Below are positions 1 through 11,523 of a stretch of 64,000 nucleotides of DNA, piece after piece. The DNA is taken from positions 187,560-251,559 of the forward strand of contig NZ_JAIQYY010000003.1 of NCBI RefSeq assembly GCF_020181035.1, in the 5' to 3' direction. Position numbers and translations under genes: made by a program. Each line of letters starts with the position of its first letter. The stretch's first letter is position 1. Below the pieces are notes generated by a model that worked only from the letters and a program-made list of their open reading frames with translations, did no database searches and was not told where the DNA came from. Origin of the DNA: Streptomyces sp. CoH27. GTDB taxonomy: Bacteria; Actinomycetota; Actinomycetes; Streptomycetales; Streptomycetaceae.

Positions 1-79
1 CGGGTCCCGCGTGTGCCGCGTCACCACGTCACGCACCCTCCGCGCCGCCGCCACCGGCGCGCCCGCGCCACCCGCGTGA

Positions 80-916
<837 letters not shown>

Positions 917-937
917 CGGCAGACTCAAGCACATTCA

Positions 938-977
938 CCAAAGGCCCGAGCCGGCTTCAGCCGGCTCGGGCCTTTGG
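938..977. terminator. Strong intrinsic terminator hairpin
   Basis: There is a perfect 18-bp inverted repeat, 938-955 (CCAAAGGCCCGAGCCGGC) against 960-977, with a TTCA loop. It begins 21 bases after the stop of the secreted-protein gene. Streptomyces terminators often lack a U-tract, as here. Confidence 0.9.
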
Positions 978-1344
978 TATGCCGTACGGACGGATCATCC
1001 GGGATCAGGGGGCGCAAAGCACCGACCGGTTCGGCTGTTTCGCGCCTCTTGCGAGCCCCCGTTGAGAGGCCGGCCGTCGGCCTCGTATCGTGGCGATCAT
1101 GGGTGCGGCGCGCGTCGTCACACGACGGCTCGGAATCGGCGGGCGAGGAAGGGGGAAACCATTCTGATCTCGCCTGATCACGGACTGCTGAAGCGTCGTT
1201 CGGTGCGGGAGTCGCGGATGACACGTGTCGCCTCGCCGGCCTGCACGCCCGACTCCCGATACCGCTCGGTGAGTTATCGTGTGCAGGGTGTGAGAAACAA
1301 ACCGCATGCCCCGTTCATTGAAGTCGCGAGAAGAGGTCCCCACG
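978..1344. other. Intergenic region with the cprB-like promoter
   Basis: No gene is convincing in these 367 bases. The last 100 bases hold two imperfect palindromes: 1257-1279, where the two halves are CGATACCG and CGGTGAGTTATCG, and 1295-1320 (listed separately). The AAGAGG Shine-Dalgarno lies at 1331-1336. Confidence 0.6.
1295..1320 (+). promoter_or_regulatory. Candidate autoregulatory-element-like operator
   Basis: The sequence AAACAAACCG...CCGTTCATTG is an AT-richer, imperfect inverted repeat, 25 bases ahead of the start of a gamma-butyrolactone-receptor-type regulator. Operators of that family contain AAACnnACCG-like half-sites, and the position suggests autoregulation. The match is partial (about 6 of 9 paired positions), so this is a suggestion only. 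Confidence 0.35.
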
Positions 1345-1992
1345 ATGGCGAGGCAGTTACGCGCCGAGCAGACCCGGGCAACGATCATCACGGCGGCCGC
1401 CGATCTGTTCGACCGGCAGGGCTACGAGTCCACCAGCCTCAGCGACATCGTCGCACACGCGAAGGTGACCAAGGGTGCCCTGTACTTCCACTTCGCCGCC
1501 AAGGAGGACCTGGCCCAGGTCATCCTCGAACTCAATGCGGCCGCCGCGCGGCAGCTCGTCGCCGAGGTCGAGAGCCGGGGCTGCTCCTCGCTGGAGGTCC
1601 TGATGCGCACCACGTTCGGCATCGCCCGGCTCGCCGTGGAGGACCCGGTGCCGCGCGCCGCGCTGCGCCTCGCCACCGCCGACGTCGTCGTACGGCCGCC
1701 GCTCAGGCACCCGTTCACCGAGTGGCTGGAGTTCGCCACGCGCAAGTTCACCGGGGCCGTCAGGGAGGCCGATGTGCACAGCGAACTCGACGTCGGCACG
1801 CTCGCGCACTCGCTCGTCTCCTTCTTCGTCGGCACCCGGATCGCCGCCCGCCGGCTCGAACCGGTGGGCCGGCTGCCGCGCCGGGTCGCCGAGATGTGGC
1901 ACCTCATGATCCGGGGCCTGGTCCCGGTGCACCGCCGCCCCCGCTACGTCACCCTCGCCACGCAGCTGGAGCGGGAGATCAGAACCGCCTGA
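1345..1992 (+). CDS. cprB: CprB-like TetR-family (gamma-butyrolactone receptor type) regulator
   Basis: This is a 215-aa TetR-type repressor of the ArpA/ScbR/CprB group, which sets the timing of antibiotic production and sporulation. Residues 8-55 form the DNA-binding domain: QTRATIITAAADLFDRQGY, then SDIVAHAKVTKGALYFHF as the helix-turn-helix. The rest is the helical ligand/dimer domain with the family-typical stretch from GTRIAARRLEPVGR to the C-terminus. From memory it aligns nearly end to end with S. coelicolor CprB (SCO6071), which also lies beside geosmin synthase. The ATG at 1345 follows AAGAGG and gives the family's usual N-terminus MARQLRAEQ; an ATG 39 bases upstream is less likely. 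Codon 5 is TTA (1357-1359), so translation should depend on the bldA tRNA. Confidence 0.9.
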   Translation: MARQLRAEQTRATIITAAADLFDRQGYESTSLSDIVAHAKVTKGALYFHFAAKEDLAQVILELNAAAARQLVAEVESRGCSSLEVLMRTTFGIARLAVEDPVPRAALRLATADVVVRPPLRHPFTEWLEFATRKFTGAVREADVHSELDVGTLAHSLVSFFVGTRIAARRLEPVGRLPRRVAEMWHLMIRGLVPVHRRPRYVTLATQLEREIRTA

Positions 1993-2005
1993 CCCGCGCG
2001 CTACC

Positions 2006-3202
2006 GTGACGGACATGCCCGACACCCCGTTCGCACCCGTGATCCTCGGCAACGAACCCGGCTCGTTCCCGCACAGCGTGCTGGCCGAACGGCATCCCGC
2101 GATCATCCGGCAGGTCCGGGACGCCTTCCCCTACGGCCCCGGACAGCACCAGGCGCTGGACGAGCTGCTGGAGAGCTGCACCGAGGGCACGGTCGAGCCG
2201 CTGCCCGCCCATGCCCCGGACCGGGATCTGTGGGACGCCTGGGGCCTGAGCGCCCACGCCGGACGGTCCTGGTACGACGTGCCCTGGCTGTGGTCCGAGA
2301 GCTGGTTCTACCGCCGGCTGCTCGACGCCGTCGGCTTCTTCGGCCCCGGCGCCTGGCGGGGCATCGACCCCTTCCGCCCGTTCAAGCACGCCGAACTCGA
2401 CGCCCCGGAGACCGACGCCGAACTCGCCGCGCTGGACGACCTGCCCGGCCTGCCGGAGGAGGAGCGGGCGCGCGCCCTGCTGCACGGCTCGCTCTGGGGC
2501 AACCGCGCCGACCTCGGCTTCCGGCTCTCGGCCGAAGGCGCCGAGGACCGGGACCCGGCCCGCGCTCTGGTCGCCGACGAGAGCGACACCCTGTGGTCGC
2601 TGCTGCCGCCCACCGGAGCCGGCACCCTCGTCCTGGTCGCGGACAACGCGGGCCGCGAACTCGTCCCGGATCTGCTGCTGCTCGCCCACCTCCTCGCCGA
2701 GGGCCGGGCCGCGCGGGCGGTGCTGCACGTCAAGCCGTACCCGTACTACGTCTCGGACGCCACCACCGCCGACGTCGTCGACGCGCTGCGGCGGCTGCGC
2801 GCCGCCTCCGGCGCGGCCGCCGAGTACGGGCGCGTGCTCTGGTCGGCCCTGGCCGACGGCCGTCTCACCGTGCGCGCCCACCCGTTCTCGTGCGCCCCGC
2901 TGCCGTACGCGGACATGCCGGACGATCTGCGCGCCGAGTTCGCCGAGGCCACCCTGACCGTTTTCAAGGGCGACCTCAACTACCGCCGGCTGGTGGGCGA
3001 CCGGCTGTGGCCCCCGACCACGCCCTTCGCGGAGGCGACCGGATACTTCCCGGGCCCGGTCGCCGCCCTGCGCACCCTGAAGTCCGACGTCGTCACCGGC
3101 CTGTCCGCGACGACGGAGGCCGCGCTCGTCGCCGCGGAGGGCCGGCGCTGGCGCACCAGCGGCACCCATGCGCTGATCCAGGTCGCCCGGCCGGTCACAT
3201 GA
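2006..3202 (+). CDS. ARMT1-like (DUF89) damage-control phosphatase family protein
   Basis: This 398-aa protein has the DUF89/ARMT1 fold. Members are metal-dependent phosphatases acting on reactive or mis-made phosphometabolites, and some methylate proteins in eukaryotes. Visible signatures are the metal-site segment LVLVADNAGRELVPD (Asp213, Asn214) and FKGDLNYRRL (Asp323, Asn325). The N-terminal helical half is typical of the family. The GTG at 2006 is used; an in-frame ATG at 2015 (MPDTPFAP) is an equally possible start. The gene begins 13 bases after the cprB-like gene and may be co-transcribed with it. Its last 8 bases overlap the convergent P450 gene. The exact substrate cannot be read from the sequence. 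Confidence 0.8.
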   Translation: MTDMPDTPFAPVILGNEPGSFPHSVLAERHPAIIRQVRDAFPYGPGQHQALDELLESCTEGTVEPLPAHAPDRDLWDAWGLSAHAGRSWYDVPWLWSESWFYRRLLDAVGFFGPGAWRGIDPFRPFKHAELDAPETDAELAALDDLPGLPEEERARALLHGSLWGNRADLGFRLSAEGAEDRDPARALVADESDTLWSLLPPTGAGTLVLVADNAGRELVPDLLLLAHLLAEGRAARAVLHVKPYPYYVSDATTADVVDALRRLRAASGAAAEYGRVLWSALADGRLTVRAHPFSCAPLPYADMPDDLRAEFAEATLTVFKGDLNYRRLVGDRLWPPTTPFAEATGYFPGPVAALRTLKSDVVTGLSATTEAALVAAEGRRWRTSGTHALIQVARPVT

Positions 3203-4454
3203 CGTTCAGCTGAAGCGACTTGATGCCGTTGATGAAGTTCGACACGAGCCGGGCGGGCGGTGCGGCGAGCCGGAGCTCCGGCAGGGCGCGCAGCACCTCC
3301 TCGTGGAGCAGTCGTAGTTGCAGCCGCGCGAAGTGGGCGCCCAGGCACACGTGCGGGCCGTCTCCGAAGGACACGTGCGGATTGGGGGAGCGGGCGAGGT
3401 CGAGCCGGCCGGGCTCGGCGAAGACGCGCTCGTCCCGGTTGGCCGAGGCGTGGAAGACGACGACCTTCTCACCCGCCCGGATCCGCCGCCCCGCCAGCTC
3501 GGTGTCGTGCGCGGCGGTCCGGCGGAAGGACAGCACCGGCGGATGCCAGCGGAGCAACTCCTCGATGGCTGTGGCGAGTTGGATCTTTCCTGAGCGCAAT
3601 GCCTGGTACGCATCCGGGTGTTCCGCCAGCGCCAGCAGTCCTCCCGGGGCCGCACTGCGCACCGTGTCGTTGCCCGCGACCGTGAGCAGGAAGAAGAACA
3701 TCTCCAGCTCGGCCGAGGCGAGTTCGGCATCGTGGGCAAGTGTGGTCATCACGTCGTCCGCCGGGTAGCGCCGTTTGTACGCGGCGAGCTGCTGGGCGTA
3801 GCCGAACATGTCCGTCAGCATCGCCGGGGAGCGCGGGTTGACCGGCCTACCGGTCTCGTCCAGCACCGGGGAACCGGCCTCGTCCGGGTCCTGGTAGCCG
3901 ATGACCCGCTGGGTCCAGTGCAGCAGCAGGCCCCGGTCGCTCTCCGGGACGCCCAGCAGGTCCGCCAGGTTCAGCAGGGCGTACTCGTCGGTGACCGAGG
4001 CCACCAGATCGACCGTGCCCTCCCCCTCCCACGCCTTCTGCAGCGCCCCGGCGAGCAGCGTGCCCGCCCGCTCCCGGGCGACCGCCGCGAACCGCTCGAT
4101 CCGGCCGGGCGTGAACGCCCGGCTCACCAGCCGCCGCAACCGGCCGTGCTGCGGCGGATCCTGATTGAGCATCATCCGTCGGATGAACGGCAGATCCGCC
4201 GGATCGGGGTCCCGGATCTGCGTGGCGCCGATGTACGAGGAGTACGTCGCCCCGTCCTTCAGCACCCGCACCACGTCCGCGTGCCGGGTCACCGCCCAGA
4301 AGCCGGGCCCGGCCGGCCAGTCCAGCAGCTCCGGCTCCTCCTGCCAGGCGACCGGGTGCCGGTCGCGCAGCAGACGGTAGTCGTCGTGGGGGACCGCGAC
4401 ACCGTACCGCCGGGGATCGAACACATCGGGCACCGGAGGGACGGGCTCGCTCAC
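3195..4454 (-). CDS. Cytochrome P450 monooxygenase
   Basis: This is a 419-aa soluble bacterial class I P450. The I-helix oxygen-activation motif is AGNDT (residues 260-264). The K-helix ExxR is Glu299-Leu-Leu-Arg302, and the heme loop FGDGPHVCLG carries the thiolate ligand Cys370. The I-helix and heme-loop style resemble CYP families that hydroxylate terpenoid, steroid or fatty-acid substrates, but the substrate is not determinable here. The start overlaps the stop of the upstream alpha/beta hydrolase by 4 bases (ATGA), so the two are translationally coupled and probably act on the same molecule. Electron donors are not encoded nearby. Confidence 0.95.
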   Translation of the reverse strand: MSEPVPPVPDVFDPRRYGVAVPHDDYRLLRDRHPVAWQEEPELLDWPAGPGFWAVTRHADVVRVLKDGATYSSYIGATQIRDPDPADLPFIRRMMLNQDPPQHGRLRRLVSRAFTPGRIERFAAVARERAGTLLAGALQKAWEGEGTVDLVASVTDEYALLNLADLLGVPESDRGLLLHWTQRVIGYQDPDEAGSPVLDETGRPVNPRSPAMLTDMFGYAQQLAAYKRRYPADDVMTTLAHDAELASAELEMFFFLLTVAGNDTVRSAAPGGLLALAEHPDAYQALRSGKIQLATAIEELLRWHPPVLSFRRTAAHDTELAGRRIRAGEKVVVFHASANRDERVFAEPGRLDLARSPNPHVSFGDGPHVCLGAHFARLQLRLLHEEVLRALPELRLAAPPARLVSNFINGIKSLQLNVM

Positions 4455-5251
4455 GCCGACTCCCGTGCCACTCCGGGGACTTCGGTGTCGGCCCGCAGGA
4501 AGTCCTCGACCGCGCGGATCAGTTCGAGCGGCGTCTCGTCCATGGCGTAGTGCCCCGCACCGGGCAGCGTGACGAGTTCGGCGCGCGGGAACCAGGACAT
4601 CCAGGTCTGCCGCATGACCGCGGGCGACAGCGCCGGGTCCAGTTCGCCGGCCACCGCGAGGGCGGGCACCGCGCAGCCCTCGACGTCGGCGTGGAAGTCC
4701 TCGCCCGCCCAGGAGTCCAGCCAGGCCCGGAACGCCTTCGCGTCACTGCGCTCCAGCGAGCGGGCGACCATCCGGTCCAGCCAGGCGGCCGGACGCCGGC
4801 CCCCGGTGGTGACGTCGATGATCGCCCGCCGGTTTGCCGGCTGCTCCGCCGCGTCCGTGAACAGCGCGGCCTGCTCACCGGCCAGCGGCAGCCCCGAGGC
4901 GGGCACCGGGGAGACACCGACGATCCGGCGCAGCCGGTCCGGAGCGAGGGCCGCCAGCCGCTGTGCCACCGCGCCGCCCATGGAGTGCCCCAGCACCGAG
5001 AACCGCTCCCAGCCCAGCCGTTCGGCCAGCGCCAGCAGATCCGAGGCCGCCTCGGCCGTCGTGTACGGGCCGGCCGCGTCCCGGGCCTCGCCGTAGCCGC
5101 GCAGGTCCACCAGCGTGTAGGTGAAGGCGGACCGGTCGAGGTCCGGCAGGACGGCGGCGTAGGCGGACCGGTCGGCGAACCAGCCGTGCACGGCGAACAC
5201 CTGGTGGGCGCCGTCGCCGTGCACCTCATGGGGCAGCACGAAGGAGGTCAT
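4451..5251 (-). CDS. Alpha/beta hydrolase coupled to P450
   Basis: This 266-aa serine hydrolase has the oxyanion region VHGWF, the nucleophile elbow GHSMGG (Ser90), an acid in GELDP (Asp205) and the histidine in GAGHYA (His234), so the catalytic triad is complete. The family includes esterases, lactonases and haloperoxidase-like enzymes. The start MTSFVLPHEV is chosen because upstream sequence in the same frame is not protein-like and runs antisense to the flavin-dependent oxidoreductase gene. It is first in a two-gene operon with the P450 (ATGA overlap). It lies 118 bases from the divergent oxidoreductase gene, so all three could form a small tailoring unit. Confidence 0.88.
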   Translation of the reverse strand: MTSFVLPHEVHGDGAHQVFAVHGWFADRSAYAAVLPDLDRSAFTYTLVDLRGYGEARDAAGPYTTAEAASDLLALAERLGWERFSVLGHSMGGAVAQRLAALAPDRLRRIVGVSPVPASGLPLAGEQAALFTDAAEQPANRRAIIDVTTGGRRPAAWLDRMVARSLERSDAKAFRAWLDSWAGEDFHADVEGCAVPALAVAGELDPALSPAVMRQTWMSWFPRAELVTLPGAGHYAMDETPLELIRAVEDFLRADTEVPGVARESA

Positions 5252-5369
5252 GCGCCTACCGTCTCCCGCGCGCGAGGGCACGACAAGGGTGCGCACGCGG
5301 GCATACGGGTGGGCGCGCCGCTGTTGCCGTACGGCAGTGACGGTTCCGGACCCGAGGAGAGGCGACCGC

Positions 5370-8524
<3,155 letters not shown>

Positions 8525-8588
8525 CCGGGCATCCTGGGACCTTCGGTGAGCCGTCGGGGGATCGGGCGCGGCCGGCGGACGGTGCCCG

Positions 8589-9320
8589 TCAGGCCGGCCG
8601 GCTCCGTTCGGCCGCCGCGTGCTCGACCGCGGCCCGGGCCAGCGCGCGGATCATCGGGTGCGGGCGCGAGCCGTCGCCGGCCAGCTCCGGCTGGAACAGG
8701 GACAGCAGGAAGAAGGGGTGGCCGGGCAGTTCGGCGACCCGCACGTGACCGTCCTCGTCGTACCCGGAGAACCTCAGGCCGTGGGCGGTCAGTGCGTCGA
8801 GGTGGCGGGAGGGGCCGTAGCTGCAGAAATACCGCTCGACCGTGCGCCCGGCGCCGATCACCGACTCCGCCAGCGTGCCCGGCTCGATCGTCACCGCCGC
8901 CTCGTGCCCCACCAGCGAGCAGGCCAGCGGCTCGATGAGCGGATCCACGGCGTCCGGGTCGTTCTCGGCGTGCGCCACGCCGGTCAGCCCGCACACGTTC
9001 CGCGCGTACTCCAGCAGCGCGTGCTGGAAGCCGCCGCACGTGCCCAGGAACGGGATGCCCTCCTCACGTGCGGTGCGCACGGCAGCGAGCACGCCCGCCT
9101 CGCTACGGTACGGGCTGCCCGGCAGCACCCACACGGCGTCGAACCCCCGGACCGCGCCCTCGGCCTCCGCGTCCTCGGAGGGGATCCAGTACGCGTCCAG
9201 CACCAGCCGGTCGCGCTCGGCGAGCGCCTCCAGCAGGAGGGGGACGCGGGTGTGCGAGACGACGTTGGGGGAGCGGTCGCCGACGAGGGCGATGGTGGCT
9301 GTGTTGTCCATGAACGTCAT
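8589..9320 (-). CDS. CTP-synthase-like class I glutamine amidotransferase domain protein
   Basis: This 243-aa protein resembles only the C-terminal glutaminase domain of CTP synthase; the synthetase domain is absent. The nucleophile elbow is present as FLGTCGGFQH (Cys95). The position of the catalytic His-x-Glu reads FQPEL instead of the FHPE of true glutaminases, so the triad is incomplete. This matches a family named for its relation to the CTP synthase C-terminus, some members of which carry selenocysteine at the nucleophile. Here the codon is TGC, an ordinary cysteine. A second in-frame ATG three codons downstream (9311) could be the start. It is divergent from a LysR gene, which may control it. 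Function is unknown. Confidence 0.8.
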   Translation of the reverse strand: MTFMDNTATIALVGDRSPNVVSHTRVPLLLEALAERDRLVLDAYWIPSEDAEAEGAVRGFDAVWVLPGSPYRSEAGVLAAVRTAREEGIPFLGTCGGFQHALLEYARNVCGLTGVAHAENDPDAVDPLIEPLACSLVGHEAAVTIEPGTLAESVIGAGRTVERYFCSYGPSRHLDALTAHGLRFSGYDEDGHVRVAELPGHPFFLLSLFQPELAGDGSRPHPMIRALARAAVEHAAAERSRPA

Positions 9321-9362
9321 TTTTCGCGCGCACGGTCGTTCACGTCCAACGATGATTCCTGG

Positions 9363-9377
9363 TCGCTCGATAAGCGA
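9363..9377. promoter_or_regulatory. Inverted repeat between the divergent amidotransferase and LysR genes
   Basis: TCGCT-N5-AGCGA lies in the 83-bp divergent spacer, 27 bases before the LysR start. Size and position fit a LysR-type binding site, but this is inferred only from symmetry and context. Confidence 0.4.
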
Positions 9378-9403
9378 TGCTGATGGAGTGGGATGCTGGG
9401 CCC

Positions 9404-10303
9404 ATGGACCCGCATCTGCTGCGCACGTTCGTCACCGTGGCGCGCCTCGCCTCCTTCTCGGAGGCCGCCCGCGAGCTGGGCTACACCCAGTCCGCCGTCT
9501 CCCAGCACATCGCCGCGCTCGAACAGGACCTGGGCGCGCCCCTGCTGACCCGGCGGCCCGTCACGCCCACCACGGCCGGCGAACGGCTCCTGGAACACGC
9601 GGGCCCGCTGCTGCTGCGGCTGGACGCGGCCCGGGCCGACGTCGCCCGGATGGCCGCCGCACCGCAGCACGGCCTGACCCTCGCCACCACCCCGACCGGG
9701 CTCGGTCCGGCCGTCCTCGCCGCGCTTCCGCCGGCCGGGGTCACGGTGCGTGTCCTCGCCCGCGCGGAGATCCCGGCCGCCGTCGCCACGGGCACCGCCG
9801 ACCTCGGCCTCGTCGACGGGCCGGCCGCGCCGAGCGATCCGCTGCGGCTGCCCGACGTGGCGCCGCTGACCACGCACGGCGTCGCCGAGGAACCCGTCAG
9901 CGTCCTGCTGCCCGCCGGGCACCCCCTCGCCGGCCGGGCCGGCCTGCGCCTCGGCGACCTCGCCGACGCCCGCTGGCTCGACGCGCCCGACGCGGCGCTC
10001 CCGCTCGCCGCCCTGCGCGCCGCGAACGGCGGCGGCGCCCTGCGCTCCGCTCTGCGCTACGAGGGCACCGACCTGCACACCGTGACCGCCCTCGCGGCCG
10101 CCGGCCACGGCCTCGTCCTGCTGCCCCGCTCCGCCGCCACCGCCGTCCCCGGCACGACCGCCGTCCCCCTCACCGCACCCCGCCTCGTACACCGCACGGA
10201 ACTCCTCCACGGCGGGGCCCCGGGGCCGGCGGCGGCGGAGCTCGTACGGAGGCTGGTGGGCGGGGGCGAGGGGGTTTCGAGCGGGTCTCCGGGGGAGCGA
10301 TGA
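9404..10303 (+). CDS. LysR-family transcriptional regulator
   Basis: This is a 299-aa LysR regulator. The winged helix-turn-helix is at residues 1-60 (MDPHLLRTFVTVARLASFSEAARELGYTQSAVSQHIAALEQ in outline). The remainder is the substrate-binding domain, ending in a glycine-rich tail. The ATG at 9404 is preferred over one 27 bases upstream because homologues start MDPHLLRTF. It is divergent from the amidotransferase-like gene, which is the likely target, as LysR regulators usually control the divergent neighbour. The effector is unknown. Confidence 0.88.
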   Translation: MDPHLLRTFVTVARLASFSEAARELGYTQSAVSQHIAALEQDLGAPLLTRRPVTPTTAGERLLEHAGPLLLRLDAARADVARMAAAPQHGLTLATTPTGLGPAVLAALPPAGVTVRVLARAEIPAAVATGTADLGLVDGPAAPSDPLRLPDVAPLTTHGVAEEPVSVLLPAGHPLAGRAGLRLGDLADARWLDAPDAALPLAALRAANGGGALRSALRYEGTDLHTVTALAAAGHGLVLLPRSAATAVPGTTAVPLTAPRLVHRTELLHGGAPGPAAAELVRRLVGGGEGVSSGSPGER

Positions 10304-10536
10304 GCCTCTCGGGGGTGCGGTGGGGCACCGCCTCGGAGGGGGTGTGGCGGCGGGTGTGGGGGAGCCTCGACGGGATCACGGGGTGAGCCTGCGGCGATGG
10401 CGGGGCGGGAGTGCGCCGGGCCGCGGTGGCCGGGGCGCAATGGCTACCCCGCGATGCCCCCTGGGCAGTCTCACTCGTTCGTGTCTCGTCGCCGCCCGGC
10501 GCCCCGGGTAGAGCACCAGCCGGAGGCGAGCGAATC

Positions 10537-11124
10537 ATGGAACAGACTGCGTTGCGGCCCAAGCCGATGCCGGGCCAGGACCCTCGGGACGGCACAGGCA
10601 CAGGCACAGGCACAGGCACCGGCACCGGCACTGCCCACCGCCCGCACGCCGCGCGCCGGCGCGGGCGGCGGCTGCGGACCCTGCTGTTCGGCCTGTGCGC
10701 CGGCACCCTGCTGGTGCTGTCCGGCGTCGGCATCGGGACGGTCGGCGCCACGGTGATCGGCATGAGCAAGCTCGCCGAACTGCGGCACCTGACCACGCCG
10801 TCCGCCCCCTCGGCCACGCCCGCCCCGGCCGCCACCCCGAGCTCCGCCGCGGGCCCGGCCGGTGCCACTCTGGGCGTGGAGGCCGTGGACGCCGAGAAGG
10901 CGGGCGCGCTGGTCGTGGGCGTGCACGTGCCCGGACCCGGCTACGCGGCCGGCCTGGTCCGCGGCGACGTCCTGCTCCAGTTCGGCCCCGTGCGCGTGGA
11001 CAGTGCCGCCGATCTCGCCCGAGCCGTCGCCCACGCCCGCCCCGGCGAGGAGGTGCTCCTCACCGTCCGTCACCGCGGCGGGGGGTACCAGCAGTTGACG
11101 GCCGTACCGGGCGTGGTGACCTGA
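10537..11124 (+). CDS. Membrane-anchored PDZ-domain protein
   Basis: This 195-aa protein has a short cytoplasmic N-terminus containing seven Gly-Thr repeats. One transmembrane helix follows (about residues 45-75, LLFGLCAGTLLVLSGVGIG), then a Pro/Ala/Thr-rich linker. The C-terminal PDZ domain (about 108-195) holds GATLGVEAVD, the PGYAAGLVRGDVLLQFG binding loop and GEEVLLTVRHRG. It looks like a DegP/HtrA PDZ module without the protease domain, so it may bind exported protein C-termini rather than cut. The ATG at 10537 follows CGGAGG. No partner is evident in the neighbourhood. Confidence 0.8.
   Translation: MEQTALRPKPMPGQDPRDGTGTGTGTGTGTGTAHRPHAARRRGRRLRTLLFGLCAGTLLVLSGVGIGTVGATVIGMSKLAELRHLTTPSAPSATPAPAATPSSAAGPAGATLGVEAVDAEKAGALVVGVHVPGPGYAAGLVRGDVLLQFGPVRVDSAADLARAVAHARPGEEVLLTVRHRGGGYQQLTAVPGVVT
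10591..10632 (+). repeat. Seven-copy hexamer repeat encoding (Gly-Thr)7
   Basis: Seven tandem hexamers lie in frame inside the PDZ-protein gene: GGCACA four times, then GGCACC twice, then GGCACT. The array can grow or shrink without a frameshift. A similar seven-copy array occurs at 56968-57009. Confidence 0.9.
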
Positions 11125-11523
11125 ACGCGGTCCGCGGTCGGCCCGTACGCGTCGGCCACCACGGCATCCCGCAACGGTCACCCCGGGAAGCTCACGTCGG
11201 TCACGCAGGGAAGCCCGCACCGGCCACCCCGTGACACCCCCTTGTGCCGCCCCGGGACGCCTCCCTCAGACGCCCCGGAACCCTCTCGGTCACCCCGGCC
11301 CACCCCCTCCGGCCGCCCGGGGAAACCCACTGGTCGCTGTCCGCCCCGCGCGCCATGATGGCCCCATGCCGAGCCCTTTCTCCCGCGACCGCGCCCCGCG
11401 GGGCGCACGGGCGATCGTGCCGGCGACCGCACCGGCGACCGGCTCGCGTGACCCCGGCCTGCCGGGCAGGATGCTGCACGAGACGCCATCGCCCCGTACC
11501 CTCACCCGCGCCCGGAGGACCGG
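11125..11523. other. Intergenic region without a supported gene
   Basis: These 399 bases are GC-rich and made of short repeated words such as CACCCCG and CCGGCGACCG. Candidate small frames lack ribosome sites and protein-like composition. I see no clear terminator or operator. Confidence 0.5.
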
